Positions 9,023-18,143 of a stretch of DNA of 64,000 nucleotides are shown piece after piece (within the stretch, counting starts at the first letter, position 1; each line of letters begins with the position of its first letter). The notes beneath the pieces are model-generated. The model was not told where the DNA came from. It saw only the letters and a program-made list of their open reading frames with translations, and did not search any database. The translations under genes were made by a program, and so were the position numbers. Location: the NCBI GenBank assembly GCA_025352695.1, contig JANXSK010000041.1, forward strand, positions 1-64,000. The letters run 5' to 3'. This stretch comes from Ferruginibacter sp. Its GTDB lineage: Bacteria > Bacteroidota > Bacteroidia > Chitinophagales > Chitinophagaceae.

Positions 9023-10186
9023 CTAAAATTTGTTTAGCAAGTCGGCATATTGTTTCATAATAATGGGTAAATCAAAATCTTTTGCCCGTGTAATACCTGA
9101 ACTTGCATAATGTTTGCGTAAAATTTCCTCATCTATCATCATTAACATGGCTTTAGCCAATGCATCCGGATCATTTACGGGAATAAGCAATCCGTAGGTA
9201 CATTTTTCAACTCCGATACATTGGTTGTGTTGTAAAAAACTGCCCGATAATAATTCCCTGGGTCCTGTTGGACAATCTGTACTAATTACTGGTGTGTTGC
9301 AGGCTAGGGCTTCTAAAAGTGCATTGGGGAATCCTTCTGTATCAGATGTTAATATATGGCATTGGGATTTTGCAACATATTTTACAACATTTTGACGATA
9401 TCCTAAGAAAACTATTTTATCGCTGATGCCTAATTTGTGCGCCTGAATTTTAATATTTTCTTCTTCCGGCCCCTGCCCAATGACCAATACTTTAAAATTT
9501 CTGTTTTTTATTTTGTTTACCGCAGCTAAAATTAATGCATGATTTTTTCCTTTTTCAAATCTTGCAACATGCGAAAAAGTAAAGCTATCAAAGCTAAAAT
9601 CTTCCACAGGTTCATCCATATCTTTTTGCTGCCTTGTGATATTAACGGGATTATTTATAACAGTAAACTTATTGGTAAGGTTAAAGTTTTTTGTAAGATC
9701 GTATTTAATACCAGTAGAATTGGGAACGATTACATTTGCAAATGGATATAATTTTTTTACTAAAAATCTGCCAGTTTTACCTTTAAAAGTATGAGGATTA
9801 TATGCTGAAGAAGTATGAGATCTCTCACTGATTAAAATAGCACCTTTCCATTTGAGTAAACGTAAAAAACAATTAATATAATTGGACCTGTTTAAAGCAG
9901 AAAAACAGACTTCAATATTATTTTGCTGCAAATACTCTTTTAAGCGGTAAGCAAGTAACGGAATTTTTAAAATATCTTTTGCCCTTTTTTTTAGCCTAAG
10001 GTTAGAGTTGTCTATTATTTTTATATGAATATCATTCACAGGTAATTCATATTCAATGGTGTTATTTAATAATACAAGGTGTATATCAAATTCTTTATAA
10101 AAAGAGTTTATTATTTGGGAAATTACTTTTTCAGTCCCTGCCACTTCAAGCGCATTTATTAAAATAGCCAGTTTCTTTTTTTGCAT
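9023..10186 (-). CDS. GT4-family glycosyltransferase
   Basis: This 387-aa GT-B enzyme should transfer a sugar from a nucleotide donor to a lipid-linked glycan at the inner face of the membrane. The donor-binding half carries the EX7E-type motif EGFPNALLEALACNTPVIST near residue 293, and SHVARFEKGKNHALIL starts the C-terminal domain. The N-terminus has the GTEKV loop typical of family 4. It is clearly paralogous to the enzyme at 19609-20775: both share the IPVxF/SERxxxS region, RFLVKKLYP and ALACxxPxISTDC. Donor and acceptor are unknown. The gene points away from its downstream polysaccharide neighbours and has its own upstream region of nearly 490 bp. Confidence 0.9.
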   Translation of the reverse strand: MQKKKLAILINALEVAGTEKVISQIINSFYKEFDIHLVLLNNTIEYELPVNDIHIKIIDNSNLRLKKRAKDILKIPLLAYRLKEYLQQNNIEVCFSALNRSNYINCFLRLLKWKGAILISERSHTSSAYNPHTFKGKTGRFLVKKLYPFANVIVPNSTGIKYDLTKNFNLTNKFTVINNPVNITRQQKDMDEPVEDFSFDSFTFSHVARFEKGKNHALILAAVNKIKNRNFKVLVIGQGPEEENIKIQAHKLGISDKIVFLGYRQNVVKYVAKSQCHILTSDTEGFPNALLEALACNTPVISTDCPTGPRELLSGSFLQHNQCIGVEKCTYGLLIPVNDPDALAKAMLMMIDEEILRKHYASSGITRAKDFDLPIIMKQYADLLNKF

Positions 10187-10672
10187 GGTAAAACAATATC
10201 TTTTTTTTATAACTCAGGTACCCGATAGGTGTGTTTGTAAACTGATATTTAGTTAATATGATAAATTTTATTAATTATAAATCAAATAAAAAAAATTTCC
10301 ATGTAAATGTATCTCTGATATTTTTAAAGGTTTAAAATATCAGGGATTATAATTATCGGTAAAATTGGGCTATGTTAGCAATTTATTTAATGTCAACTTA
10401 TTAATGGTATTCAAATAATACTAACTACTTTAATAGTTTAATCTTTCCGTTTTAAAAAGAATAAAATTGAATAGGCAAATTAATCAGATACTGCATTTAG
10501 TTTGTGATGAAATATACCATTATTTTTGACAATTATGATCCAGAGGTTATAAAGAAAAGAAAACTTATTTTCTATTTTAGCGCTTATCTTTTTTTGAGCT
10601 GCTAAAGTAAGCTGCGTAAAACAACCTTACTTTTACAAAAATGATATTTTTGGTAAGAATGAAAAAATAAAA
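10187..10672. other. Divergent intergenic region, 486 bp, no gene seen
   Basis: This AT-rich spacer separates a - strand glycosyltransferase from the + strand flippase, so it should hold two outward promoters. I see no open frame of substance. The only clear structure is the long hairpin at 10311-10347. A precise promoter could not be assigned; the region has many poly-A and poly-T tracts and several TTTG-like strings, which makes match counting by eye unreliable. Confidence 0.5.
10311..10347. repeat. Long AT-rich inverted repeat upstream of the flippase gene
   Basis: The arms ATCTCTGATATTTT (10311-10324) and AAAATATCAGGGAT (10334-10347) pair over 14 positions, with one U-G wobble in RNA, around a 9-nt loop. 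It sits about 325 nt upstream of the flippase start, in the spacer between divergent genes, so it is not at the end of any annotated gene. It could be an attenuator or the end of a short leader transcript, or an operator. Confidence 0.5.
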
Positions 10673-11926
10673 ATGGCTGCACACCGAAAAAGATTAGTTG
10701 AGAATTTGATATCGTTGTCCGCGGTTCAAGGATTAAGTATCCTATTTCCATTGATTACTTTTCCTTATTTGATAAGGGTTTTAGGTATAGAGGGTTTTGG
10801 TGTTTTTTCGCTGGTACAAACATTTATTATGTATTTTGATCTGCTTGTTTCTTTCGGTTTTGGCTTAACAGCCACAAAAAGAATATCAGCAAATATGCAA
10901 GATGAGTTAATGGTAAAGCAAATAATTATTGCAGTTTATATTCTTAAAACTATATTGTTTTTAATATCCTTCCTTATTTTTATTGCCTGCTCCTTCACGC
11001 CCTTTTTACAAGGGCATATTTATTTACTTCCCCTATCTGCTTTTTACTTGCTCGGTAATATGTTGTTTCCAGACTGGTATTTTCAGGGAATACAGAAAAT
11101 GAGGAATATTACATTTGTTACGTTAATCTCTAAAGCGATTTCTTTATTACTCATTTTGGTAATGGTTAAAGAAAAAACGGATATTGAATATGCTATTATA
11201 GCCATGTCTGCAGGTAATATGGTAGCAGGTATAATTGCAATGATTTTAATGTTTAAAAGTTTAAGCAACGGTTTTGTATTACCAAGCCGAGGCTTTATAA
11301 AAGATGTTTTTAAAGAAAGCTCCTACGTTTTTATGAGCATTATTCTTGCGCCATTATACAGCTCAGTTAATATTTTTATTTTACGCATATTTACCAATCC
11401 ATTAATGGTTGGTTACTATGCAGTGGCAGAAAAAATATTTAATGCAATAGGTATGTTAACCAATATCATTAACAGAACTTTTTATCCGCACCTTTCACAA
11501 TTGTATGTCAGTTCTATAAAAGCCTATAAAAAAAATATTAATAAACTTTTAGTTATTATAGCTGGCATTTTTTTCGTATTTGCCTTAATGCAGTTTTTTG
11601 GTGCCGCGTTGATTGTAAAGTTTTTATTTGGAAAAGAGCAGGAAGATATCTCTTATTCCGTTGCTATTTTGAAGATTATGAGTGTGGCATTAATTTTTTC
11701 ACCTTTTGTTTCCTTTTTTTTTCAGCTAATGATTATACAAGAACAAAAAAAAGAATCTATTATTAATATTTCAATTGCCGCAATAACTAATATTATTATA
11801 GGCTCTGTTTTTACTTATCTGTGGGCAGGTAAAGGGTTGGCTGTTAATTTATGTTTAATGGTAATGTTAATGTTTTTTTTAAATAGGCGATCATTTATAA
11901 AAAAAATAAAGTCTTTAAATACTTAA
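10673..11926 (+). CDS. Wzx-type polysaccharide flippase (first copy)
   Basis: This 417-aa protein has about twelve hydrophobic helices and the N-terminal pattern of the RfbX/Wzx group: NLISLSAVQGLSILFPLITF, then PYLIRVLGIEGFGVFS. Such proteins move undecaprenyl-linked oligosaccharide units to the periplasmic face. The gene is followed after 6 nt by a GT2 glycosyltransferase, which suggests an operon. The second flippase of this window, at 27550-28827, belongs to a visibly different branch, with little shared sequence beyond the fold. Which repeat unit each one carries is unknown. Confidence 0.88.
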   Translation: MAAHRKRLVENLISLSAVQGLSILFPLITFPYLIRVLGIEGFGVFSLVQTFIMYFDLLVSFGFGLTATKRISANMQDELMVKQIIIAVYILKTILFLISFLIFIACSFTPFLQGHIYLLPLSAFYLLGNMLFPDWYFQGIQKMRNITFVTLISKAISLLLILVMVKEKTDIEYAIIAMSAGNMVAGIIAMILMFKSLSNGFVLPSRGFIKDVFKESSYVFMSIILAPLYSSVNIFILRIFTNPLMVGYYAVAEKIFNAIGMLTNIINRTFYPHLSQLYVSSIKAYKKNINKLLVIIAGIFFVFALMQFFGAALIVKFLFGKEQEDISYSVAILKIMSVALIFSPFVSFFFQLMIIQEQKKESIINISIAAITNIIIGSVFTYLWAGKGLAVNLCLMVMLMFFLNRRSFIKKIKSLNT

Positions 11927-11932
11927 ATATTT

Positions 11933-12862
11933 ATGCCCATCATCACCGTGTTTACACCAACATTTAACAGGGCAACTATATTGTCAAGGGTATATGAAAG
12001 TCTACTGCAACAAACCTTTACGGATTTTGAATGGATTATAGTAGATGATGGCAGTACAGACAATACCAAGACGCTCATTCAGCAATGGCAGAAAAAGGCA
12101 AATACATTTTTGATAAGATATTTTTTTCAGCAAAATAGTGGTAAACATATTGCAGTTAATTATGGGGTTCAACAGGCAAAGGGGGTATTTTTTATAATAG
12201 CTGATTCGGATGATCGTTTTGTGCCAGAAGCCCTGGAGGAATTTTACAGTGCATGGAATGCTATCCCTATAAAACAGCAGTCAGATTTCTCAAATGTGTG
12301 GTGTTTATGTAAAGATGAAAAGGGGAATATTATAGGTGATAGTTTTCCGGAAAATACCTGGGATGCCTATTATTATGAACGCAAGTATATTAAAAAAATT
12401 GGTGGTGAAAAATGGAATATGGAGCAAACCGCAATATTAAAAATGTTTCCATTTCCTGCTATACATGAAAAAGGGCTGTGCGTTCCAGAAGGAATTATTT
12501 GGAACAGGATTGGCGAAATATATAAAACCAGGCATATTAATAAATGCCTTCGTATTTATCATTCCTCGCAGGATGGGTTGATGCAACTACCAGATAAACC
12601 AACAAGATTTTTAAAGATGTGGATAGAAAATCGAGATATACTTGCTTATGAAAGTAAGTACCTGCATCTGTCAATTGCTTATTTTTTTAAGACAGGCTTT
12701 TTTTATTTATTTGCATCACTAAAAATACGTAAAAAGCCTCCTGAAATTTTTATTAAGCCCTTTAAATTTCGGGTCAAAATAATGCTTGTATTTATAACAA
12801 TTATTTTTCCATTTATATTTGGATTATATTTCGCAATAAAAAAAGTAAAAAAGTATACCTAA
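11933..12862 (+). CDS. GT2-family glycosyltransferase
   Basis: This is an inverting GT-A enzyme of 309 aa. The start of the fold, ITVFTPTFNRATILSRVYES, the acidic loop FEWIIVDDGSTDNT at about residues 33-46, and the metal-binding ADSDDRF near residue 89 are all present. A hydrophobic segment near the C-terminus (about residues 281-301) may anchor it in the membrane. It starts 6 nt after the flippase stop, so the two are probably co-translated. It is distinct from the GT2 at 25434-26435, which has a different C-terminal half. Donor and acceptor sugars cannot be told from sequence. Confidence 0.88.
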   Translation: MPIITVFTPTFNRATILSRVYESLLQQTFTDFEWIIVDDGSTDNTKTLIQQWQKKANTFLIRYFFQQNSGKHIAVNYGVQQAKGVFFIIADSDDRFVPEALEEFYSAWNAIPIKQQSDFSNVWCLCKDEKGNIIGDSFPENTWDAYYYERKYIKKIGGEKWNMEQTAILKMFPFPAIHEKGLCVPEGIIWNRIGEIYKTRHINKCLRIYHSSQDGLMQLPDKPTRFLKMWIENRDILAYESKYLHLSIAYFFKTGFFYLFASLKIRKKPPEIFIKPFKFRVKIMLVFITIIFPFIFGLYFAIKKVKKYT

Positions 12863-13091
12863 AATAAGAAAAGAAATAAATTTTAATTTGAAGTCTATCA
12901 GTCAGTAATACAGGTGTATTTTCATACTGATTCGGTCTCAGTATCCATTCAATTTTTTCTACATAAATTTGTATTCTTTATTTTTTTAAATAACTTATGT
13001 GCTTAAAGCACGACAAATTATATGTTCATCTTCAGTATTGAACGCTGTAATTTTTTAATTCAATTGTTAATATAAAATCTAAACAGTAAAA

Positions 13092-13850
13092 GTGGTAATT
13101 AATCATAAAAATTCAGAAGATTGGACTTCAGAAGCTATTGCTGATTTCTGGAACTGGAAAAGCCAAGACTCGGGATCCAATGAGGAATATTTTACTGCTA
13201 TGATTGGTAATGGGCTTGTTAATTTGCTCCGTTCCAAACAGATGATAAAAGGTAAAGTTTTAGATTATGGATGTGGTGCAGGACATTTATTAAGTAGGAT
13301 GCTTAAAGAACCTGAGGGTGAATTTTTTGGATTAGATTTTTCTCCGGATTCAATTGAAGCAACAAGAAATAAATGTGGTAACAACTCAAAACTAAAGGAG
13401 CTCCTATTAGTTAAAACATTACCTGTTGCTTTTGATGATAACCTGTTTGATACGATCACCTTTATTGAAACAATAGAGCACCTGCAAAATGACATGTTAC
13501 AAAATACACTTTCCGAAATATACAGAATATTAAAGCCGGGTGGTAAAGTATTTATTACCACCCCTTTTAATGAAGAGCTTGAGAAACATCTTGCATTTTG
13601 CCCGTTTTGTAAAGCAGAATTTCACCAAATGCAACACATCCAATCATTTACGGTTAATAGTATAAAAGCGCTGTTAGAAAAACATCAGTTTGTTATTGAA
13701 TATTGTAAAAATATTGATCTCGATAAATACCAGATTGGGATTTTTAAATATACAATTAAAAAAATGTTACTAAAATGTGCAACATTACTTGGTTTAAAAA
13801 AAACAATTTTTAATTTAACACCCAACTTAGTAGTTATAATGTCAAAATGA
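13092..13850 (+). CDS. SAM-dependent methyltransferase with a CPFC motif
   Basis: The 252-aa protein shows motif I KVLDYGCGAGHLLSRM (about residues 56-71), FFGLDFSPDS as the acidic loop, and FIETIEHLQ with the following LKPGGKVFITTPF of Methyltransf_11-type enzymes. A later FCPFCKAEFHQMQH block has a Cys pair and His residues that could bind a metal; I have seen similar blocks in methyltransferases of polysaccharide loci. The start is GTG at 13092; no ATG gives a full fold. It stands alone, with 229 nt upstream and 265 nt downstream. A sugar O-methyltransferase role is likely but unproven. Confidence 0.82.
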   Translation: MVINHKNSEDWTSEAIADFWNWKSQDSGSNEEYFTAMIGNGLVNLLRSKQMIKGKVLDYGCGAGHLLSRMLKEPEGEFFGLDFSPDSIEATRNKCGNNSKLKELLLVKTLPVAFDDNLFDTITFIETIEHLQNDMLQNTLSEIYRILKPGGKVFITTPFNEELEKHLAFCPFCKAEFHQMQHIQSFTVNSIKALLEKHQFVIEYCKNIDLDKYQIGIFKYTIKKMLLKCATLLGLKKTIFNLTPNLVVIMSK

Positions 13851-14115
13851 TATTAAAAAACGCATTTTTTACTGAAGTATATTTTTGTAAGTAATATTTT
13901 AAAGTCTATATCATTTAATAATTTTTGATGGTGTGTTAAAAAATAATAACATCATAGTGTATTATCATTCCCCTGCGTAACGCTCTAAAAAAAAATTTTT
14001 TGCTATAAATAAAAAATTTTTAAAGCGCTGTATTCCATTAAAAGTAGTTGGGGAAATAATTAATTTTATGTTTCGGACAAAAGAAAAACAACTGTTGATC
14101 CGTAAAAAATAGCAA

Positions 14116-14970
14116 ATGATAAAACGGATTTATAATAAGTTGGCTGTGTTTACAAAAGTTGTAGGGGAATCAAAAAAACCTATCAGGTTTTTATTTGCGC
14201 AGATACTGGCAAAAACTGGGCTATGTAAATTTTTTGTAATTAAGATGAATGGCTATAAGCTTCGCTTTACTCCTTCATCATTAAGTATAACATTGTTTTC
14301 TAATCCGGTCGATAGGGATCTTGACGAAGCTTTTTTTCGGCATTTATTAAAACAGGGAGATGTTTATGTGGATGTAGGTGCAAATATTGGTACACTTGCT
14401 TTATGTGCAGCACAACTCGTAGGTAATAATGGAAAAGTTATTGCAATTGAAGCTCATCCCAAAACATTCGGATACCTTACTGAAAATGTTGCATTGAACT
14501 CATTTTTAAATATCAATTTATTAAACTATGCCGTTGGAGATAAAGAAGGCGAACTTACTTTTTCTGATATTAATTCGGATGACCAGAATAAAGTGATAAT
14601 AGGTTTAACGGGAGGTATTACTGTTCCCGTAAAAAAACTTGATGTGTTATTAAGTCAGGAAAAAAATATTTCATTACTTAAAATTGATGTAGAAGGATTT
14701 GAAAAATATGTTGTTGATGGGGCTTCAGAAGTATTGAAACGAACCGACATGGTTTTTTTTGAATCGTGGGATCAAAGTTTTTTAAATTATGGGTATACTG
14801 CTGGCAATCTGATTGATCTTTTTGAACAAAAGGGTTTTAAGGTTTTTAGTATGGCGAATGATAAATTATCTGTGATTTCAAGCAGGTACAATTCTGTAAA
14901 CTGCGAAAATTTATTGGCAATAAAAGATATAGCACAGTTTAGTTTTAAAACCGGAATTAAGCTGTTATAA
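14116..14970 (+). CDS. FkbM-family methyltransferase (first copy)
   Basis: FkbM-type enzymes O-methylate sugars and other hydroxyl groups. The 284-aa sequence carries DVYVDVGANIGTLALCAAQL at about residues 76-95 as SAM-binding motif I, IAIEAHPKTFGYL as the second strand, and the family hallmark LLKIDVEGFEKYVVDGASE near residue 190. A basic, hydrophobic N-terminus may bind the membrane surface. It resembles the FkbM protein at 26435-27244 in all core motifs, though the two differ much at their N-termini. It lies between a methyltransferase and a GT4 gene on the same strand, with gaps of 265 and 103 nt. Confidence 0.88.
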   Translation: MIKRIYNKLAVFTKVVGESKKPIRFLFAQILAKTGLCKFFVIKMNGYKLRFTPSSLSITLFSNPVDRDLDEAFFRHLLKQGDVYVDVGANIGTLALCAAQLVGNNGKVIAIEAHPKTFGYLTENVALNSFLNINLLNYAVGDKEGELTFSDINSDDQNKVIIGLTGGITVPVKKLDVLLSQEKNISLLKIDVEGFEKYVVDGASEVLKRTDMVFFESWDQSFLNYGYTAGNLIDLFEQKGFKVFSMANDKLSVISSRYNSVNCENLLAIKDIAQFSFKTGIKLL

Positions 14971-15073
14971 TACCAGAAAAATAAATTATTTACAAGTTGT
15001 TTTTATTCTTTATTAAATAGTATTAAAGCGGATTGCTTATGAAGGCAAAAAGTGGTAAAAAGCAATTTTAAGC

Positions 15074-16186
15074 ATGATTGAAAGAGTAAAAGACAATAAA
15101 AAAATAAATCTTTTAATAATCACCCCGAGCCTTGAATGTGGAGGGTCAGAACGATTTGTATTAATCTTATGTAATAATATAAGTGTAGATAAATTCGATG
15201 TCACGTTAGTAGTATTAAATAATACAAATCCGTTTTATAAAATCAACCGTTCAGCAATAAAAATTATTGATTTAAAAATACCAACTGTACGGCAATCTTT
15301 TTTTAATATCCGCAAAGTTGTTAAATCAGTAAAACCTGATATCATCTTTACTACAGCCAATCACCTCAATTTGTTTTTTGCCATTTTTAAAAGGATGCTA
15401 ACAGGTACTATAAAAATTATAGCCAGAGAATCAAGCATTGTAAGCATTCAAAAAAGAGAGGAAAAACTTACCTGGTTATTTAACGGGCTACTAAAAATGT
15501 ATTACAAACGGCTCGATTTTATTTTATGCCAGTCAACTTATATGCAACAAGACTTGGTAGAGCATTACCAAATAAACAAAGAAAAAACGATTGTAATTAA
15601 TAATCCGGTTGAAATAATTGCTATAGATCTGCCGATTAATGATTTTAACAAAACTGGTGAAAGAACGTACAAATTTATTACTGTTGCAAGGTTGTCGAAA
15701 GAAAAGGGTTTGGCTCGTTTAATAAATGCGGTATCCTATTTAAAAATTCCTTTTACCTATCATATTATTGGAGAGGGTATTGAAAGAAAGCCGTTGGAGC
15801 AATTAATAATTGAAAAGAAACTGCAAGGAAAGGTTATACTGGAGGGTGCTAAAACACAGCCTTATAAAAATATGCAGAACGCTGATCTTTTTTTAATGGG
15901 CTCCTATCACGAGGGATTCCCCAATGTAGTTATTGAAGCCGGTATATTAGGAATTCCTGTTGTTGGTTTTGATGCACCCGGTGGCTTGAAAGATATTATT
16001 ATAGAGGGTGAAAATGGGTTGCTAGTAAAACACGATAACATAATAGAATTTGCAGGTACTATTGAATCAGCACTAGCAAAAAACTTTGATAAAAATAATA
16101 TCCGGCAACAAACAAGTAAGCGATTTTCAGTAGTAAATATTTTAGATAAAATAGAACAGTTATTTACAAAAATTGCAGTGTCATAA
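15074..16186 (+). CDS. GT4-family glycosyltransferase
   Basis: The 370-aa GT-B enzyme begins with KINLLIITPSLECGGSERFV, in which the glycine-rich loop is typical of family 4. The donor site has TVARLSKEKGLARLINAV and the EX7E-type motif HEGFPNVVIEAGILGIPVV near residue 277. There is no signal peptide; it should act at the cytoplasmic face of the inner membrane. It precedes the first asnB gene with 64 nt between them and may share its transcript. Its specificity is unknown. Confidence 0.89.
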   Translation: MIERVKDNKKINLLIITPSLECGGSERFVLILCNNISVDKFDVTLVVLNNTNPFYKINRSAIKIIDLKIPTVRQSFFNIRKVVKSVKPDIIFTTANHLNLFFAIFKRMLTGTIKIIARESSIVSIQKREEKLTWLFNGLLKMYYKRLDFILCQSTYMQQDLVEHYQINKEKTIVINNPVEIIAIDLPINDFNKTGERTYKFITVARLSKEKGLARLINAVSYLKIPFTYHIIGEGIERKPLEQLIIEKKLQGKVILEGAKTQPYKNMQNADLFLMGSYHEGFPNVVIEAGILGIPVVGFDAPGGLKDIIIEGENGLLVKHDNIIEFAGTIESALAKNFDKNNIRQQTSKRFSVVNILDKIEQLFTKIAVS

Positions 16187-16250
16187 CTACGCAATTGAAT
16201 TGTTTATTAAAATAGTAGTTTTATAATTATTTGCATTTTAAATAGATTAT

Positions 16251-18125
16251 ATGTGTGGCATAAATGGATTTTGCGATTTTAATAAGCACTTGCAAAAAGG
16301 CGATCTGGAAAATGCGAACCGAGTATTGCAACACCGTGGGCCTGATGATGGAGATGCAGTTGTTTTTAAAACAATTGATGCTAATATTGGTTTAGGTCAC
16401 AGAAGGTTATCGATACTAGATTTGTCTAGCATGGGTCACCAGCCCATGTACAGTGATGATAGCAAAATTGTAATAGTTTTAAACGGAGAAATTTATAATT
16501 TTAAAGAGATCCGGAGGGTATTGCAAGAAAAGGGTTATTATTTTAAATCCAATTCAGATACTGAAGTTATTATTAAAGCATATCAACATTACGGCATAGC
16601 ATGTGTAGAGCAATTTATTGGCATGTTTGCTTTTGTTTTATACGATGCGGATAAGCAGCAAATTTTTTTAGTTAGAGATAGGGCTGGTGTAAAACCGCTG
16701 TATTATTACTTTGCAGATGGTTGCCTGTTATTTGCCTCGGAGCTCAAAGCCTTTCACCAATATCCGTGTTTTAAAAAAGAGATAGAGCCAAAAGCTGTCT
16801 CACTTTATCTAAGTTATGGATACATAAAGGAACCTTATAGTATTTTTAAAAATACCTACAAATTATCTCCCGGGCATTGTGCAACATTGCATGTAGCAAC
16901 GCAACAACTGCAACTTAAACAATACTGGAATGTATTGGATTATTACAATAAACCCACAATAAAAATTGAATGCAATGAGGCTATGGAGCATCTTGAAAAA
17001 TTATTAACCTCTGCTTTTGAATACAGAATGGTAAGCGATGTGCCGGTTGGAGTTTTTTTAAGCGGCGGTTACGATAGTTCATTGGTTACGGCTATACTGC
17101 AAAAAAATAGCATGAATAAAATTAAAACATTTACAATAGGTTTTAAGGAAGATAAATATAATGAAGCTATATATGCCAAAGAGGTAGCTAATTATCTTGG
17201 TACTGAGCACAACGAATATTATTGCTCCACCAAAGAAGCACAGGAAATAATTCCTACATTACCTTATTATTATGATGAACCTTTTGGTGATAGTTCTGCC
17301 ATCCCAACCATTCTTGTAAGTAGGTTTGCAAGACAGCAGGTAACAGTGGCTTTGTCTGCAGATGCCGGCGATGAGATATTTGCGGGCTATGGACGATATG
17401 ATCAACTGATGAAGATTAAAAGAATTAAACAATTTATCCCTTCTTTGTTAGAAAATGTATCCTCAAAAGTACTACAGCAATTAGTGGCAAACGATTCAAG
17501 ATATGCAAAATTGGGAGAAATTTTATCTGCTTCAGCAGTCATAGATATAAGTGATAGTTTAAGCAGACATTTTACACACAAGCAAGTAAATGCATTGTTA
17601 AATAATCCGGAAAAATTTAATGTACGTCTTATAGAAGAATATAATACTCCGGCTAAAAGCGATTTCATCAACACCGTTTTAGCTGCCGATTACAAAACAT
17701 ATCTTGCAGATGATATTTTAACCAAAATTGACAGAGCCACCATGAGCGTTGGCCTTGAAGGCCGGGAACCATTTTTAGACCATCGTATTGTGGAATGGGC
17801 AGCACAATTACCTTCATCACTAAAATATAATAATGGCAGTAAAAAATTTCTTTTAAAAGAATTAACCCATCGTTATATACCAAAAGCGATGATCGACAGA
17901 CCTAAAATGGGGTTTGGTATTCCACTTAACAAATGGATGAAAGGGGAACTTCGGCCGTTGGTATTAGAAACAATAAATAGAAAAAATCTACAGAAACACC
18001 ATCTTTTTAATGAAGATTTAATTATTAACCTTCGGGATAATTATCTTGCTAACAGTAAAAATGACAACGCTAAACTTTGGTTAATATTAATGTTTCAATT
18101 ATGGTGGAACAAGTGGATGGAATAA
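16251..18125 (+). CDS. asnB: AsnB-type glutamine amidotransferase (first of three)
   Basis: The 624-aa protein has the two domains of glutamine-hydrolysing asparagine synthetase. The Cys-2 nucleophile is in MCGINGF, and LQHRGPDDGD and GLGHRRLSILDLSS follow in the glutaminase domain. The synthetase domain has the pyrophosphate loop FLSGGYDSSLVTAIL near residue 273, and LSADAGDEIFAGYGRY near residue 369. In polysaccharide loci such enzymes often amidate a carboxylated sugar or attach an amide instead of making free asparagine. Two further paralogs lie in the same locus, which favours a special role over housekeeping. It faces a - strand GT4 gene 18 nt away. Confidence 0.88.
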   Translation: MCGINGFCDFNKHLQKGDLENANRVLQHRGPDDGDAVVFKTIDANIGLGHRRLSILDLSSMGHQPMYSDDSKIVIVLNGEIYNFKEIRRVLQEKGYYFKSNSDTEVIIKAYQHYGIACVEQFIGMFAFVLYDADKQQIFLVRDRAGVKPLYYYFADGCLLFASELKAFHQYPCFKKEIEPKAVSLYLSYGYIKEPYSIFKNTYKLSPGHCATLHVATQQLQLKQYWNVLDYYNKPTIKIECNEAMEHLEKLLTSAFEYRMVSDVPVGVFLSGGYDSSLVTAILQKNSMNKIKTFTIGFKEDKYNEAIYAKEVANYLGTEHNEYYCSTKEAQEIIPTLPYYYDEPFGDSSAIPTILVSRFARQQVTVALSADAGDEIFAGYGRYDQLMKIKRIKQFIPSLLENVSSKVLQQLVANDSRYAKLGEILSASAVIDISDSLSRHFTHKQVNALLNNPEKFNVRLIEEYNTPAKSDFINTVLAADYKTYLADDILTKIDRATMSVGLEGREPFLDHRIVEWAAQLPSSLKYNNGSKKFLLKELTHRYIPKAMIDRPKMGFGIPLNKWMKGELRPLVLETINRKNLQKHHLFNEDLIINLRDNYLANSKNDNAKLWLILMFQLWWNKWME

Positions 18126-18143
18126 AAGAAGTGTACAATAAGA

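Noticed and set aside
13985..14025. A/T-tract symmetry between a methyltransferase and the FkbM gene as a terminator
   Set aside because: It consists mostly of poly-A and poly-T runs with no stable GC-containing stem.
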